The position numbers and the translations under genes were made by a program. A stretch of 64,000 nucleotides of DNA from Flectonema sp. DT1601 (Eukaryota > Euglenozoa > Diplonemea > Diplonemida > Diplonemidae), in NCBI GenBank assembly GCA_964019425.1, contig OZ025787.1:744001-808000 (forward strand), written 5' to 3'. Positions 55,254 through 64,000 of this stretch are shown here, piece by piece. Position 1 is the stretch's first letter. Every line of letters begins with the position of its first letter. The notes under the pieces are model-generated. The model did not search any database and was not told the DNA's origin. It saw only the letters and a program-made list of their open reading frames with translations.

Positions 55254-55855
55254 TTTTGTATTTTTCTGTAGAACAATAACGTAAGGTAGACTCTAACAAA
55301 ACAACAGGAAACTGTTCTTCTTCGTTCTTAAGAAATTCTCCAAAAAGTCTGTGAGTCTGACGACACCGTAAGAGGGTTTATTTGATAAAAAATACTTTTT
55401 AAGTTCTTGTGAAGCTATCTGAACTCATCGCCGTCAGATTTCCACAAAAAGATTAAAAACGCCTCTACGATGTAAATACGAAAGTGACGAAATAATATAC
55501 CGAGAGCCCACAAAATAAAAGACTCCGCAGCACGAACCTGCAATTTCGGTAACAAAAAACTGTTACTTCGAATTAATGAAGGCGTGTGTCAGACTTTGAC
55601 GTTATCCTTCAAAGGAAGGAGACACAAATTAATGAGCAGTAAAACCATAAATCGCAAGGGAAGAATGAAGGAAATCAAATGCGAACGCCATGCCTACTCC
55701 TAGTCAGGTCTTTGGTTTGATTAGTTTCGATGAAGTGAAGAAGCTTTCAACTCTCAGATCCAATTCGTTTGATTATCTCAGAGGAATAATTACCTGAGAC
55801 AACAACACCATATCATGTGGTTGAATGCAACACAACCTTCACCTTAAAACAACTA
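55254..55855. other. Spacer of 0.6 kb
   Basis: Less homopolymeric than other spacers; no coding frame or RNA gene recognised. Confidence 0.5.
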
Positions 55856-57926
55856 TCACTTTGACAAGAACAACTTCTTTGAACGAGGAGTCAGTGCTTG
55901 TTTTGACTTTGGTTTCTTAGAGTCGCTGGCAGGAGTTGAAAATCGATTTGATTTTTTTATCGGAGTGACGACGATTGGGGAGTCTACTATCTTAACTGAT
56001 TTCTTCCTACCAGTAGTGGGAGTGGTATTTAACGGTTTGGCAACGTGTCGGGTTGTTGGTGAATCGGATCGGACTTTTCCTTTCTTTTTACCACTTATTG
56101 GAGTATTATGTCGAGTTGATTGTCTGCTTACTGGAGATCCGGGTACGGGTTGCAACATTACCTTCTTTGTCGGTGTATTCATTTCAATCATATGATCAAC
56201 TTTTCGAAGTACTTGTGAGATTTTGGTTTGACTCTTTCTCTTCTTTACATTCAAAACTTGAATCTCTCGGTAGTAGTTCTGATATTCGTTATCAACTTCT
56301 CTATGAAGTTTAATTAGTCCTCGTTCTTTCTTTATCAATTTCTGATTTTGTTATTTTTTAATTAAATTAAATAAATTATTAACAAAATAAATGTGAGAAT
56401 AATAATACAAACCTCTTCAGTGGAAACCGACTGCTTTCCATTTTCTTCGACAATTTGTTTCATTTTATGTTCGATTGCTTCTATAGCCGCATCCTTCTCG
56501 TAGAGAAGTAAGTTTTTGAGACGAATGCTTTCTTTCATTGCCTTCACATCCCTGGTAAGAAGCTCATAGAGACACATATCTACATTCTCACTGAGTGGCG
56601 GCCACTCCTTCGGTTCATAGCGATGTGGGAGTACGGCAGTAGCTGACTTTCGATCTATTTTCTTATTCACTTCTTTTGTTAACTTTAGGTCAGCCAACTG
56701 TTTTTTATTTTATAATTTTATCGTATTTCAGAACGTTTTCTGTTGAATCTTGCCTGTCTCACACAGGGAAATAGATTATATTAACCAGAAAGAAATGTTT
56801 GCTTTCAATCAACAGTTTCTTCTCCGATGACGTCGTTACAAAAAGAAAACACTCATACCACATTATTGATAGACGATAGCCGTTCCTCCATCATTTCGGA
56901 ATAGCTTGAGAGTGCTTTGCTTTCCTTTTCTTTTTCTTCTCGTAGGCCTTTTAGATTGCTACAACGTGACTTTAAGAATTTCTTATCACCGAGAAGTGAC
57001 ACAGCGGTAGTCATCTGTTTTAAAGTTGTTGATTGATAGTAATGTTTTCCAACTATTAAAAATAAAAATAAAACAAAAGGGCATACACTTGCAAGTCGAT
57101 CTTCGCAGACGGCAAGTGTTCCGTCAGCTTTTCGATGCAAGTCTTCCAAATGATTGTATTCTTCTTCTATTTGTAACAACCGACTGTCCATAACATTATG
57201 ATCGTTATAACAAGATCCAATCTTTTCAACGATGTTATCCAACTCTTCTTCCTCCTCTTGTAGTTTGTTGAGGACGTCTTGTTTCCATTTGAGAATAGTT
57301 TTAGAAGAGACTTGTTCTTTCTTAATTACTTTCTTCAAGAAGATTAATTCAATTACAACTTCTTCTTGTTCAACAGTACTCAAACCTCTTCCCATTAGGT
57401 GATGAAAAGTACTATATCCAGTAGTTGCTTGAAGTTGTATATTAAGACATTCCAGGTTTTCTAACTCGCAATCAATCTGTCTGTCGAGAGTGAATGAGTC
57501 GTGAATTTCCCTGGCGAGTATGGCATTGCGCATTTCCTGTTTTTTTTTTTTTTTTTTATTTTTTTTTATTTCGTCTCTCTCCTACTCCCCGAAGGGAAGT
57601 ATTGAATAGGAATTGAAAATAATCTAAACCTGTAGTTTCAGTCTGTTCTCAAGCTTAATTGCCATATCACTAAAGTCTTCGGGTTTCACTTGCGACATGT
57701 CTGCGCGGAAGTCGTAAGGAAGATCTCCGCAGAGCCGCTGCTCTTCTTCTTGGAGCTGTTTTTTAGTGTTGAAAATAAAATTGTTGTGTTTTTTTTTATT
57801 TTCGTGTTGTTGATATTAGAAATCGCATACCGCATCTTCAAGTTCCTCCAATTCCTTTGCTCGCTGTATGATTACAGTTTCTAATTTATTAATTTCATGT
57901 GCTCTCAATTGAACTTCCTCCTCCAT
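55856..57926 (-). CDS. Coiled-coil protein with a basic TP/SP-rich tail, six exons
   Basis: Exons 57926-57831, 57755-57630, 57536-57087, 57014-56859, 56697-56413 and 56341-55856, all joined in phase 0, give 532 aa. Introns are 75, 93, 72, 161 and 71 nt. Most of it is coiled coil (VQLRAHEINKLETVIIQ, KQDVLNKLQEEEEELDNIVE, LKGLREEKEKESKAL, KLHREVDNEYQNYYREIQVL). The last 110 residues are basic with repeated Thr-Pro/Ser-Pro sites (MNTPTKK, HNTPISGKKK, TTPTTGRKK, LTPRSKK), probably phosphorylated or microtubule/DNA-binding. It could be a cytoskeletal, flagellar or spindle protein; no family recognised. The 161-nt intron contains copy 2 of the intron-borne element. Confidence 0.75.
56742..56841 (-). 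repeat. Intron-borne dispersed element, copy 2
   Basis: This segment lies wholly inside the 161-nt intron 56698-56858 and matches 15305-15408 in an AIP1 intron, with the strongest identity over gctttcaatc and agtttcttctccga and the adjacent ACGTCG hairpin. Both copies lie in the same orientation relative to their host gene. Confidence 0.7.
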
Positions 57927-58242
57927 ATTTTATTTTTTCTCCTCTCCCGAGATGACTGATACGAAATTAAAAAAAAAACACAGTAGGCTATCAGGCTGCG
58001 ACGTAGTAAATAGCTGTTAAATAGACACACAGCAGCTGGGGGAAAAGAAAATATTTTAAAATTACAATTACTCATCTATGAATATCAAACCTAACATACA
58101 CAACTGATGGAAACTACAGGTACAGTCCCCTTTAAGGGGATCTAGTTATGTCGCGGGGGTGAGCATTCCCGGAATCTAAATAAATAAAATAAGTGTAGTA
58201 GCACACCCATTGAAAACAAATAAATGTATTCACATTAAAGTT
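57927..58242. other. Spacer between coiled-coil genes
   Basis: About 315 bp, AT-rich; no gene seen. Confidence 0.5.
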
Positions 58243-61200
58243 CTATTCGTGCCTCAGATATAATGACCTCCGGGCAGATACCGTTTCGTGTTGTACGAGT
58301 GCTGTTAAGAATTTAGTTGTGATTAGAGCCGTTTGGTGGTTGGCGTGCATCAAACTTTGTTCTGCTTCTTCTCTTCGTCGTACTTCTGTATTAAGTGTTG
58401 TGGCTGCCTCACGAACAGCTACTTCGCTAATTAACTCTGCGCGAGCTCTCTCGTCTTGCAGTTCGCTGTCTTGTTTTTGTCGGGCAGACTTCTCAAATTG
58501 TAATTCAGACTGAAATAATTCAACTTGTGATTGAAGAGTTTGGTTGGAAGATTTCTGAACTGCGTGAGCTTCTTCAAATTGAATAGCCTTCTGACTCTCT
58601 CGAGCAACAACTTCATGTAAATTCAACAAATCACTTTGTATTATCGTAGCCCGTTCTCCCATTTGACGAATTTCATTAGATTTTGCGAGCAATTCCAATT
58701 GCAATTCTTGATTTTCTGTTCTACGGATGTTGCTGGTTCTCTCAGCTGCTGCTAATTCCTTTTGAAGCTGCTGCATTTCTTCCGAAGTAATATTTGTTTC
58801 ATCTTCAACTTCGATATTCTCATCTGACAGCTCAGGTTCAGTTTCCTGAGTACCGGCTGCCGTTAATTTCTTAATTTCATCGTCCAGTAATTCTTTTTCA
58901 GACGTCAAAGAAATGATTTTCGATTCTAATAATTCTTTTTCTTGTCTAAACTGTTCTTCTGTTTCAGACGAATGCTGCTCATATTCAACGATACTCTGTC
59001 TCATTTTGGAGGCATCTTTTTCGGCTCCAGATAGTTTATTTATGAGGTCATTAGTTGTAGTTGTAAGCTCTTCGATTTTGTTTTTGGACTCATTCCTTTC
59101 TTCTGTAAGAGTTTTATAAACAGCTGCTGCGTCACGAGCCTCAACTGAGGCTTGTTGTAGTTGTTTAGTAAGGGATTCAATGTAAGACTGTAGTTCTGAA
59201 GTAGCACTCTGTTTGTCTTTTTTTGACTGCTCTATTTGCTTTTGCTGATTTTCAATTTCATTGTGTAGTCTCGCCTTCTCATGAATAAGTGATGTTGTGA
59301 CTTCTTCTTTTTGCTTTGCATTATCAACAGTTGATGTTAAGGTTTCTCTTAAAGAGCAAGTGTCAATAGTCATAGTTTGAATCTTTCCTTGGTATGATCC
59401 TATTAGTTGTTTTACTTTTTCAAGTTCTTGTTCTTTTGACGAAACCTTTAAAATGAGTGAATTCTTTGAAGCTTCAGTAGCAGTAATTTGAGCTTGAGCT
59501 TCTTCAAGTGATGCCTTGAAAGTATTAAGTTCATTTGATTGTGTTAATAATTCTTGTTTTGACTGTTCTAATAAGGCAGCAAATCGACGAGTCTCTGCCT
59601 GCGCTGTGTGAAGTTCTGACGCAACTCTACGACAGTCATCAGCCAACTGTCGAACACCATCAGCACGAGCAACTTTTTGAATTTCCAAGTCGCGGTGTAG
59701 GTCAGCCAGCAACTGATCACTCGCATGTGCAGCAGCCTGAGACTCTACTAACTCTTTCTGTAGAACGTCATTCTTAGCAGATAGAGAATCGACCTCTTCA
59801 GCTGCAAGTTTATGCATTATCTTTAATTTAAGAAGCATTTCAGAAGCGTTACAAAGCTCTCCAGTTATTCTCGAGATGCCATCAGCGATCTTCTGCTCCA
59901 ACTCCCCTTCCAAATTACGAAATTTTGATTCCCAATGTGACGCTTGCTGTTCGGAGGTGTGAATTTGAGTTTCTGCGCGTTCCATTTCCTCGCGGAGGGA
60001 CATTATTTCAATAGCAACGTGTTGTGATCTGCTTTGGGTCTCCTTGGCGGTGGCTTCCCATCGACGTGCTGAATCCGCGGCGATAGACCACTCGGTTTGT
60101 AGTAGTGTTGGCGGCTGGTTAGATAGAAGATTACTAGTCGGTGAAGTAGGTGAAACAGGACACTGTTCTGAGACACCACTAACTGATTCAGCTGTTAGTG
60201 TTGGAGATCCTGGATTAGGAACCATCAGTTGACTGCTTGCTTGTCTACTTATTGTTAGTGACTCCCATCCACAATCTACAGCAGTCTTTTCCCACATCAT
60301 TAGTGGTAGTTTATTATTATCACCTGCTTTCTTATTACAAATCCTTCTAGTGATAGCATCTGGTGATTCACTTGGAAGTATCCCACTTGATACCTGAAGT
60401 ATAATAGAAGTTAGTGAAGCCTTATCTAAACATTGAACAGGGGATGCCTGGATAACTTTTATTTGTGACGGAGCAATCCCAGCACTCGATGCAACATCAC
60501 TAATTAAGGATGTGTGGATTTCTTCTAATTCTTTTGGGTTTAGAGAATTGTACCACCCGTATGAACACGGTATCTCTACAGTTGTATGACTGCTTGGTAC
60601 TGACATTAGTGAATGAAATAAAGTAGTGAAAGTTGGATCAATTAGTGTTTTGATATTTATTTCTAATTGTTCATAAAAAGACCTTTCAATGTCGAATAAA
60701 TGCCGCTCTCCACTGTTGAGTTCCTGTTGCAATAAAAGACCTTCATCTAAAAGGGAAGCAGCCTTGTGTTGGGCTCGAATTTCAGAATTTTGAACATCAA
60801 TCGTGTCCTTACATTCATTGAGTTTTTCCAGAAGAAGATTTCGTTCGATTTGATGGTTGTTGTTGTCTTGTTGAAGAGCGAAATTCTCGCTCATCACCCC
60901 TCCATAAAACTCACCAAGGATAGAACAATATTCAGAACATTCCATCTGAACTAATGATGTTATCGCGTGACTCGCTGCGTTGTTCGCTAAATTCAACATT
61001 CTCGTTACTTCGTGACTCCCGTCTTGTCTTTCAAAGGCACCACCAGTAACGTCGGTATAAAAGCTCTGCCGCAAAATACCAAAAGCAGTCAATGACTCTA
61101 ACTCAATATCACTCCGAGAAGAGTTTTGTGAAAACTGAAGAACTTCAAAGAAGCTGTTGGACATTCTGAGGAGCAGTTCCTCCTTTGCAGAAGCTTCATC

Positions 61201-62379
61201 AGAATTAGCTGCGATGGTTTCCGCGTGTAGTAAGTTGAGATCATTTATATTTCTATTGTGCTCTGCGTTTGTTTTCTCTAATTTTATTGCAAATTCCGCT
61301 TCACACGTGTGCCTTGCTGTGACTAACTGATGTTGTAGTTCTGCTTGCAATAAATGAAGACTTTCTACTTCTTTCTTTGATGCGTCAAGTAGTTTAGTGA
61401 GGTGATCAATGTGATTGGTCTTTCCAGTAACGACATCTCGAAGTGATTCCAAATCAGTCTTTTTAATTATAACGCAGTCTCTGGGTATTGATGTCTTGGA
61501 GCCTTCAATAGAATCGTCTGTTTGAGTTCCGACTGGCTTTTGAATTATTTCATCAGATTGAGAACCAACAGCTCTCATATGAACTTCACACTGACTTGTG
61601 GAGTTTCTTAATTGAGTTACATCAGTGTTGGTGGAGGACTCTGATTTTGTTAGATGAGACTGTTGCTGCATCGACTGCGGCTGCTTTCCCCGAACAAGTT
61701 CGGAGATGGTCCGTCTGGCAGCCTTCAACTCGTCAGATAGTTGTCCAACCATTTGATCATTTCCATGAATTCTATCTTCCATTGGTAATTCTACTGGTGG
61801 TGCAGAAAGTGTTAATTCCTGTAGACTCTGAACCCGTTCTTTTAGAGCTGCGGTTGTATTTTGCTCCTGTCGAAGAGAGTCGTGGAGAGTATTTACCTGT
61901 GACTCATACTCAACAGTAAGTTGTTGAATTGTAATGTTTTGAGAATCAGAACCTTGAAGTTGGGCTTCTCGTAGATCGATGTTGTGTTCCCGCTCTCGTA
62001 ATTTATGTTCGTACAATTCAACTTCTTGTTTAATAGAAGTAAGTTCTTGTTGTTGAAGAGAGAGAGATAATTCCTGAGCCGCAAGATCATTATGAGTTTG
62101 AGTAAGACTTGCAGCAGTCACTCCGACAACTGGTAAGGCTGGAGATTCGCTGCTGGTTGCAATATTTAAATTACCTCCGCTGTTCTTCTGTACGAGTTTT
62201 CTCAATTCTCTTAGTTCAGGTTTTCCTTCATTACTTTGACTACAAGCATTGATTAGTCCTATGGGATCATTTGGCCAATACTTACCAATAACTTCTGAGG
62301 CTGAACCTCCACATAATGTTACTATCAGTCCAACCATCTTACGAGATGGTGCCTGAGGGATAGAAGGAGGCCGATGCAT
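58243..62379 (-). CDS. 1,378-aa coiled-coil protein
   Basis: Single exon, ATG at 62377-62379. Residues 1-75 may form a small globular head (MVGLIVTLCGGSASEVIGKY); 95-170 is coiled coil; 440-690 appears globular and helical (containing SIAADSARRW further on at about 765); and from about 780 to the end it is a nearly unbroken heptad coiled coil (for example AETQIHTSEQQASHWESKF, LEKVKQLIGSYQGKIQ, EKELLDDEIKKLTAAG). No motor, SMC hinge or ATPase motif is visible, so it is a structural or tethering protein (flagellar, basal-body or golgin-like). Composition agrees with neighbouring genes. An AAAACAG acceptor-like site lies 16 nt upstream. Confidence 0.85.
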   Translation of the reverse strand: MHRPPSIPQAPSRKMVGLIVTLCGGSASEVIGKYWPNDPIGLINACSQSNEGKPELRELRKLVQKNSGGNLNIATSSESPALPVVGVTAASLTQTHNDLAAQELSLSLQQQELTSIKQEVELYEHKLREREHNIDLREAQLQGSDSQNITIQQLTVEYESQVNTLHDSLRQEQNTTAALKERVQSLQELTLSAPPVELPMEDRIHGNDQMVGQLSDELKAARRTISELVRGKQPQSMQQQSHLTKSESSTNTDVTQLRNSTSQCEVHMRAVGSQSDEIIQKPVGTQTDDSIEGSKTSIPRDCVIIKKTDLESLRDVVTGKTNHIDHLTKLLDASKKEVESLHLLQAELQHQLVTARHTCEAEFAIKLEKTNAEHNRNINDLNLLHAETIAANSDEASAKEELLLRMSNSFFEVLQFSQNSSRSDIELESLTAFGILRQSFYTDVTGGAFERQDGSHEVTRMLNLANNAASHAITSLVQMECSEYCSILGEFYGGVMSENFALQQDNNNHQIERNLLLEKLNECKDTIDVQNSEIRAQHKAASLLDEGLLLQQELNSGERHLFDIERSFYEQLEINIKTLIDPTFTTLFHSLMSVPSSHTTVEIPCSYGWYNSLNPKELEEIHTSLISDVASSAGIAPSQIKVIQASPVQCLDKASLTSIILQVSSGILPSESPDAITRRICNKKAGDNNKLPLMMWEKTAVDCGWESLTISRQASSQLMVPNPGSPTLTAESVSGVSEQCPVSPTSPTSNLLSNQPPTLLQTEWSIAADSARRWEATAKETQSRSQHVAIEIMSLREEMERAETQIHTSEQQASHWESKFRNLEGELEQKIADGISRITGELCNASEMLLKLKIMHKLAAEEVDSLSAKNDVLQKELVESQAAAHASDQLLADLHRDLEIQKVARADGVRQLADDCRRVASELHTAQAETRRFAALLEQSKQELLTQSNELNTFKASLEEAQAQITATEASKNSLILKVSSKEQELEKVKQLIGSYQGKIQTMTIDTCSLRETLTSTVDNAKQKEEVTTSLIHEKARLHNEIENQQKQIEQSKKDKQSATSELQSYIESLTKQLQQASVEARDAAAVYKTLTEERNESKNKIEELTTTTNDLINKLSGAEKDASKMRQSIVEYEQHSSETEEQFRQEKELLESKIISLTSEKELLDDEIKKLTAAGTQETEPELSDENIEVEDETNITSEEMQQLQKELAAAERTSNIRRTENQELQLELLAKSNEIRQMGERATIIQSDLLNLHEVVARESQKAIQFEEAHAVQKSSNQTLQSQVELFQSELQFEKSARQKQDSELQDERARAELISEVAVREAATTLNTEVRRREEAEQSLMHANHQTALITTKFLTALVQHETVSARRSLYLRHE

Positions 62380-63584
62380 CTTTCTCTGCCTCGTTCTGTT
62401 TTGACGTAGACTTCAGTCAGTGTGTGGTGAGGTCAAACTGTTGGGAGAGAAGTTATAATTATAAAGAATTAACACAGTAATTTAAATGAACTATATTCAA
62501 GAAGCAGGGCTTGCTGTTATTCTGCACCTTTTTTTTTTTTTTTTGTTGCTCCCCTTTTTTTTATTTTACTTATTATAAGTTATAGGCATTTCTTTTTTTT
62601 TTTTTAAATTCCCATTCCTTCTTTTTTTTCTTTTTTTTTTCTTTTCAAGTGTTTTCTTTTTTTTTTTTATTAGTTAGAATTGCCGTGGGGGTTTTCCCCC
62701 GTCATGCCTTGTTAAATTTATGTTTTCTTTCTAATTTTCGTACTGTCTTCTGTTCGGGCATGACTGGTGAAATTACGGGTGTAAGGGGTAAGGAACAATT
62801 TAAGGTTCGCTTTTCGCTATAACCTTTAACGAGAGGCCTATTTCTTATTTTTATGTACTAATCTTATTTAAGATTTAACACGAGGAAAGGGATTACCCAA
62901 AAATAATGAGAATTCCTCTGTTTAGACCAAAACTTTTTCTTTTTTCATCGTTGTAAAAAAGTTTTTTTTTTTTTCGCCGTTCTTGTATGTGTAAGAAATA
63001 ATGTACGCAGCATATGTAAACCTTAAGTCGATTTCGTGCGGCCATTTTTTTTTTTTTTTGGTTGTAGCTAATCGCAATAACTGAAATTGGCACGTCGAAC
63101 GTGACAACGTATTGATTGTTCACAACAGCGAAAATATTTTTGGGTGCAGGCAGCGGAGAAAAGTTCTTTTTGATGTGCGGAAACGGAGAAAGTCCAAGTA
63201 ATTAAAACAAACCACTGCGCTAGTTGCGACTGGAAAGGAGTCGTCTTGCACTAGGAGTATTCCTTTCGTGAGTGTGGTTTTCTAGTCACTAAGCACAATG
63301 CCTTTTAAAATAACTCTTATAGAGCATACAACTGGAAGCAATACTGGGAGCGGAGGATGGAATTGGAGGGAACTTTGAAGAAGGTATAGGGTGTACAATA
63401 AATAATCTCATTCAGTATCTCAGTCACTCAGCGCTGGAGTAGTCGCGGAGGTATTCCCATTCAATCACAATAAGCGGATGACCCTCCGCCTTATGTAGTC
63501 CCAATTACAAAAGAATTTGACTGAAGTGATGAGCTGGTATCGGACTCACATTTGTAGAACTGAAAAGCCCTATTAAACAATTTC

Positions 63585-63616
<32 letters not shown>

Positions 63617-64000
63617 TCGAGAAAGTTTTTTTCTTTTTGATGCACGTGAGCATGGCACTGTACCGCAGTAATGAAAGAGACGGAGAAATGTACGTACTTC
63701 GTGTGCAGAATAACCTTATACTAAGACACTGCTTACCTTCTGTATAGACTAACCAGATTTAATTGTATCAAGGAAGAAGAATAAAAAAAAAATTTACGAA
63801 ACACAGACTTACAAATTACACAGAGAACGCAAATTCCTTGCGATTGCTCTTCTCTCCTCTTTTGAACACATGGCTTTTCTCCATGAAAACAAAACAACAC
63901 ACGACCTAACTCGGCGTTGTAGATATTATTTGTTATAAAATATGGCTTCAGAACACACACACAACATACCATGTCTTTATGGTAGTCTGAAATTCCATAA
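62380..64000. other. Homopolymer-rich 1.6-kb end region
   Basis: It has T-rich runs at 62530-62670 and 28 A at 63589-63616. No gene is supported. At 63970-63972 an ATG on the minus strand sits after GGAATTTCAG and directly before a GTATGT donor, so a first exon consisting of little more than the start codon is possible; no partner exon was identified. Confidence 0.5.

Overview
The window is nuclear DNA of a flagellate protist or similar microbial eukaryote: AT-rich, with long A or T homopolymers between genes, and genes for actin-interacting protein 1 (AIP1), ribosomal protein uS8 (RPS15A), a Tctex-type dynein light chain, GET1, a DnaJ protein and an XPD-type helicase. I resolved 22 GT-AG introns, most 52-112 nt, with two donor types (GTATGN and GTTTGT/GTTTAG) and acceptors mostly ending in ACAG.

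All 20 protein genes lie on the minus strand, so the window reads right to left as one directional cluster. Many start codons have a YAG acceptor-like site, often pyrimidine-rich, 5-35 nt upstream. With the receptor-type adenylate cyclase this points towards a euglenozoan-like genome with polycistronic transcription and spliced-leader trans-splicing, but cis-introns are abundant and I cannot prove the lineage from sequence alone.

Layout by coordinate. 1-6040: 3'-incomplete gene for a giant secreted repeat protein (more than 2,013 residues). 6343-9568: two unrecognised genes, the second with a partial copy of its 5' end just upstream. 10897-13614 (perhaps to 13899): receptor-type adenylate cyclase with a degenerate second cyclase domain. 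15193-18938: AIP1, RPS15A and DYNLT, all spliced. 19449-22222: LRR protein. 23248-25135: type II membrane protein resembling protein O-fucosyltransferases. 26122-31664: two disordered or coiled-coil proteins. 31665-34871: gene-free and repeat-bearing. 34872-42155: multi-pass membrane protein, FCP1-type phosphatase, FANCJ/RTEL1/DDX11-type helicase. 42454-46778: GET1, DnaJ and TPR proteins, a chaperone and tail-anchor group. 47074-49912: secreted glycoside-hydrolase-like protein. 50252-62379: a putative mitochondrial protein, a five-exon protein with faint SHOC1/XPF-like features, a six-exon coiled-coil protein and a 1,378-residue coiled-coil protein. 62380-64000: homopolymer-rich, with no convincing gene.

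The most notable items are the giant Cys-module/beta-repeat secreted protein, a roughly 100-bp element shared by the two longest introns (in AIP1 and in the 55856-57926 gene), the tandem cyclase, and the strict single-strand layout. No tRNA, rRNA, CRISPR array or intact transposon was recognised.
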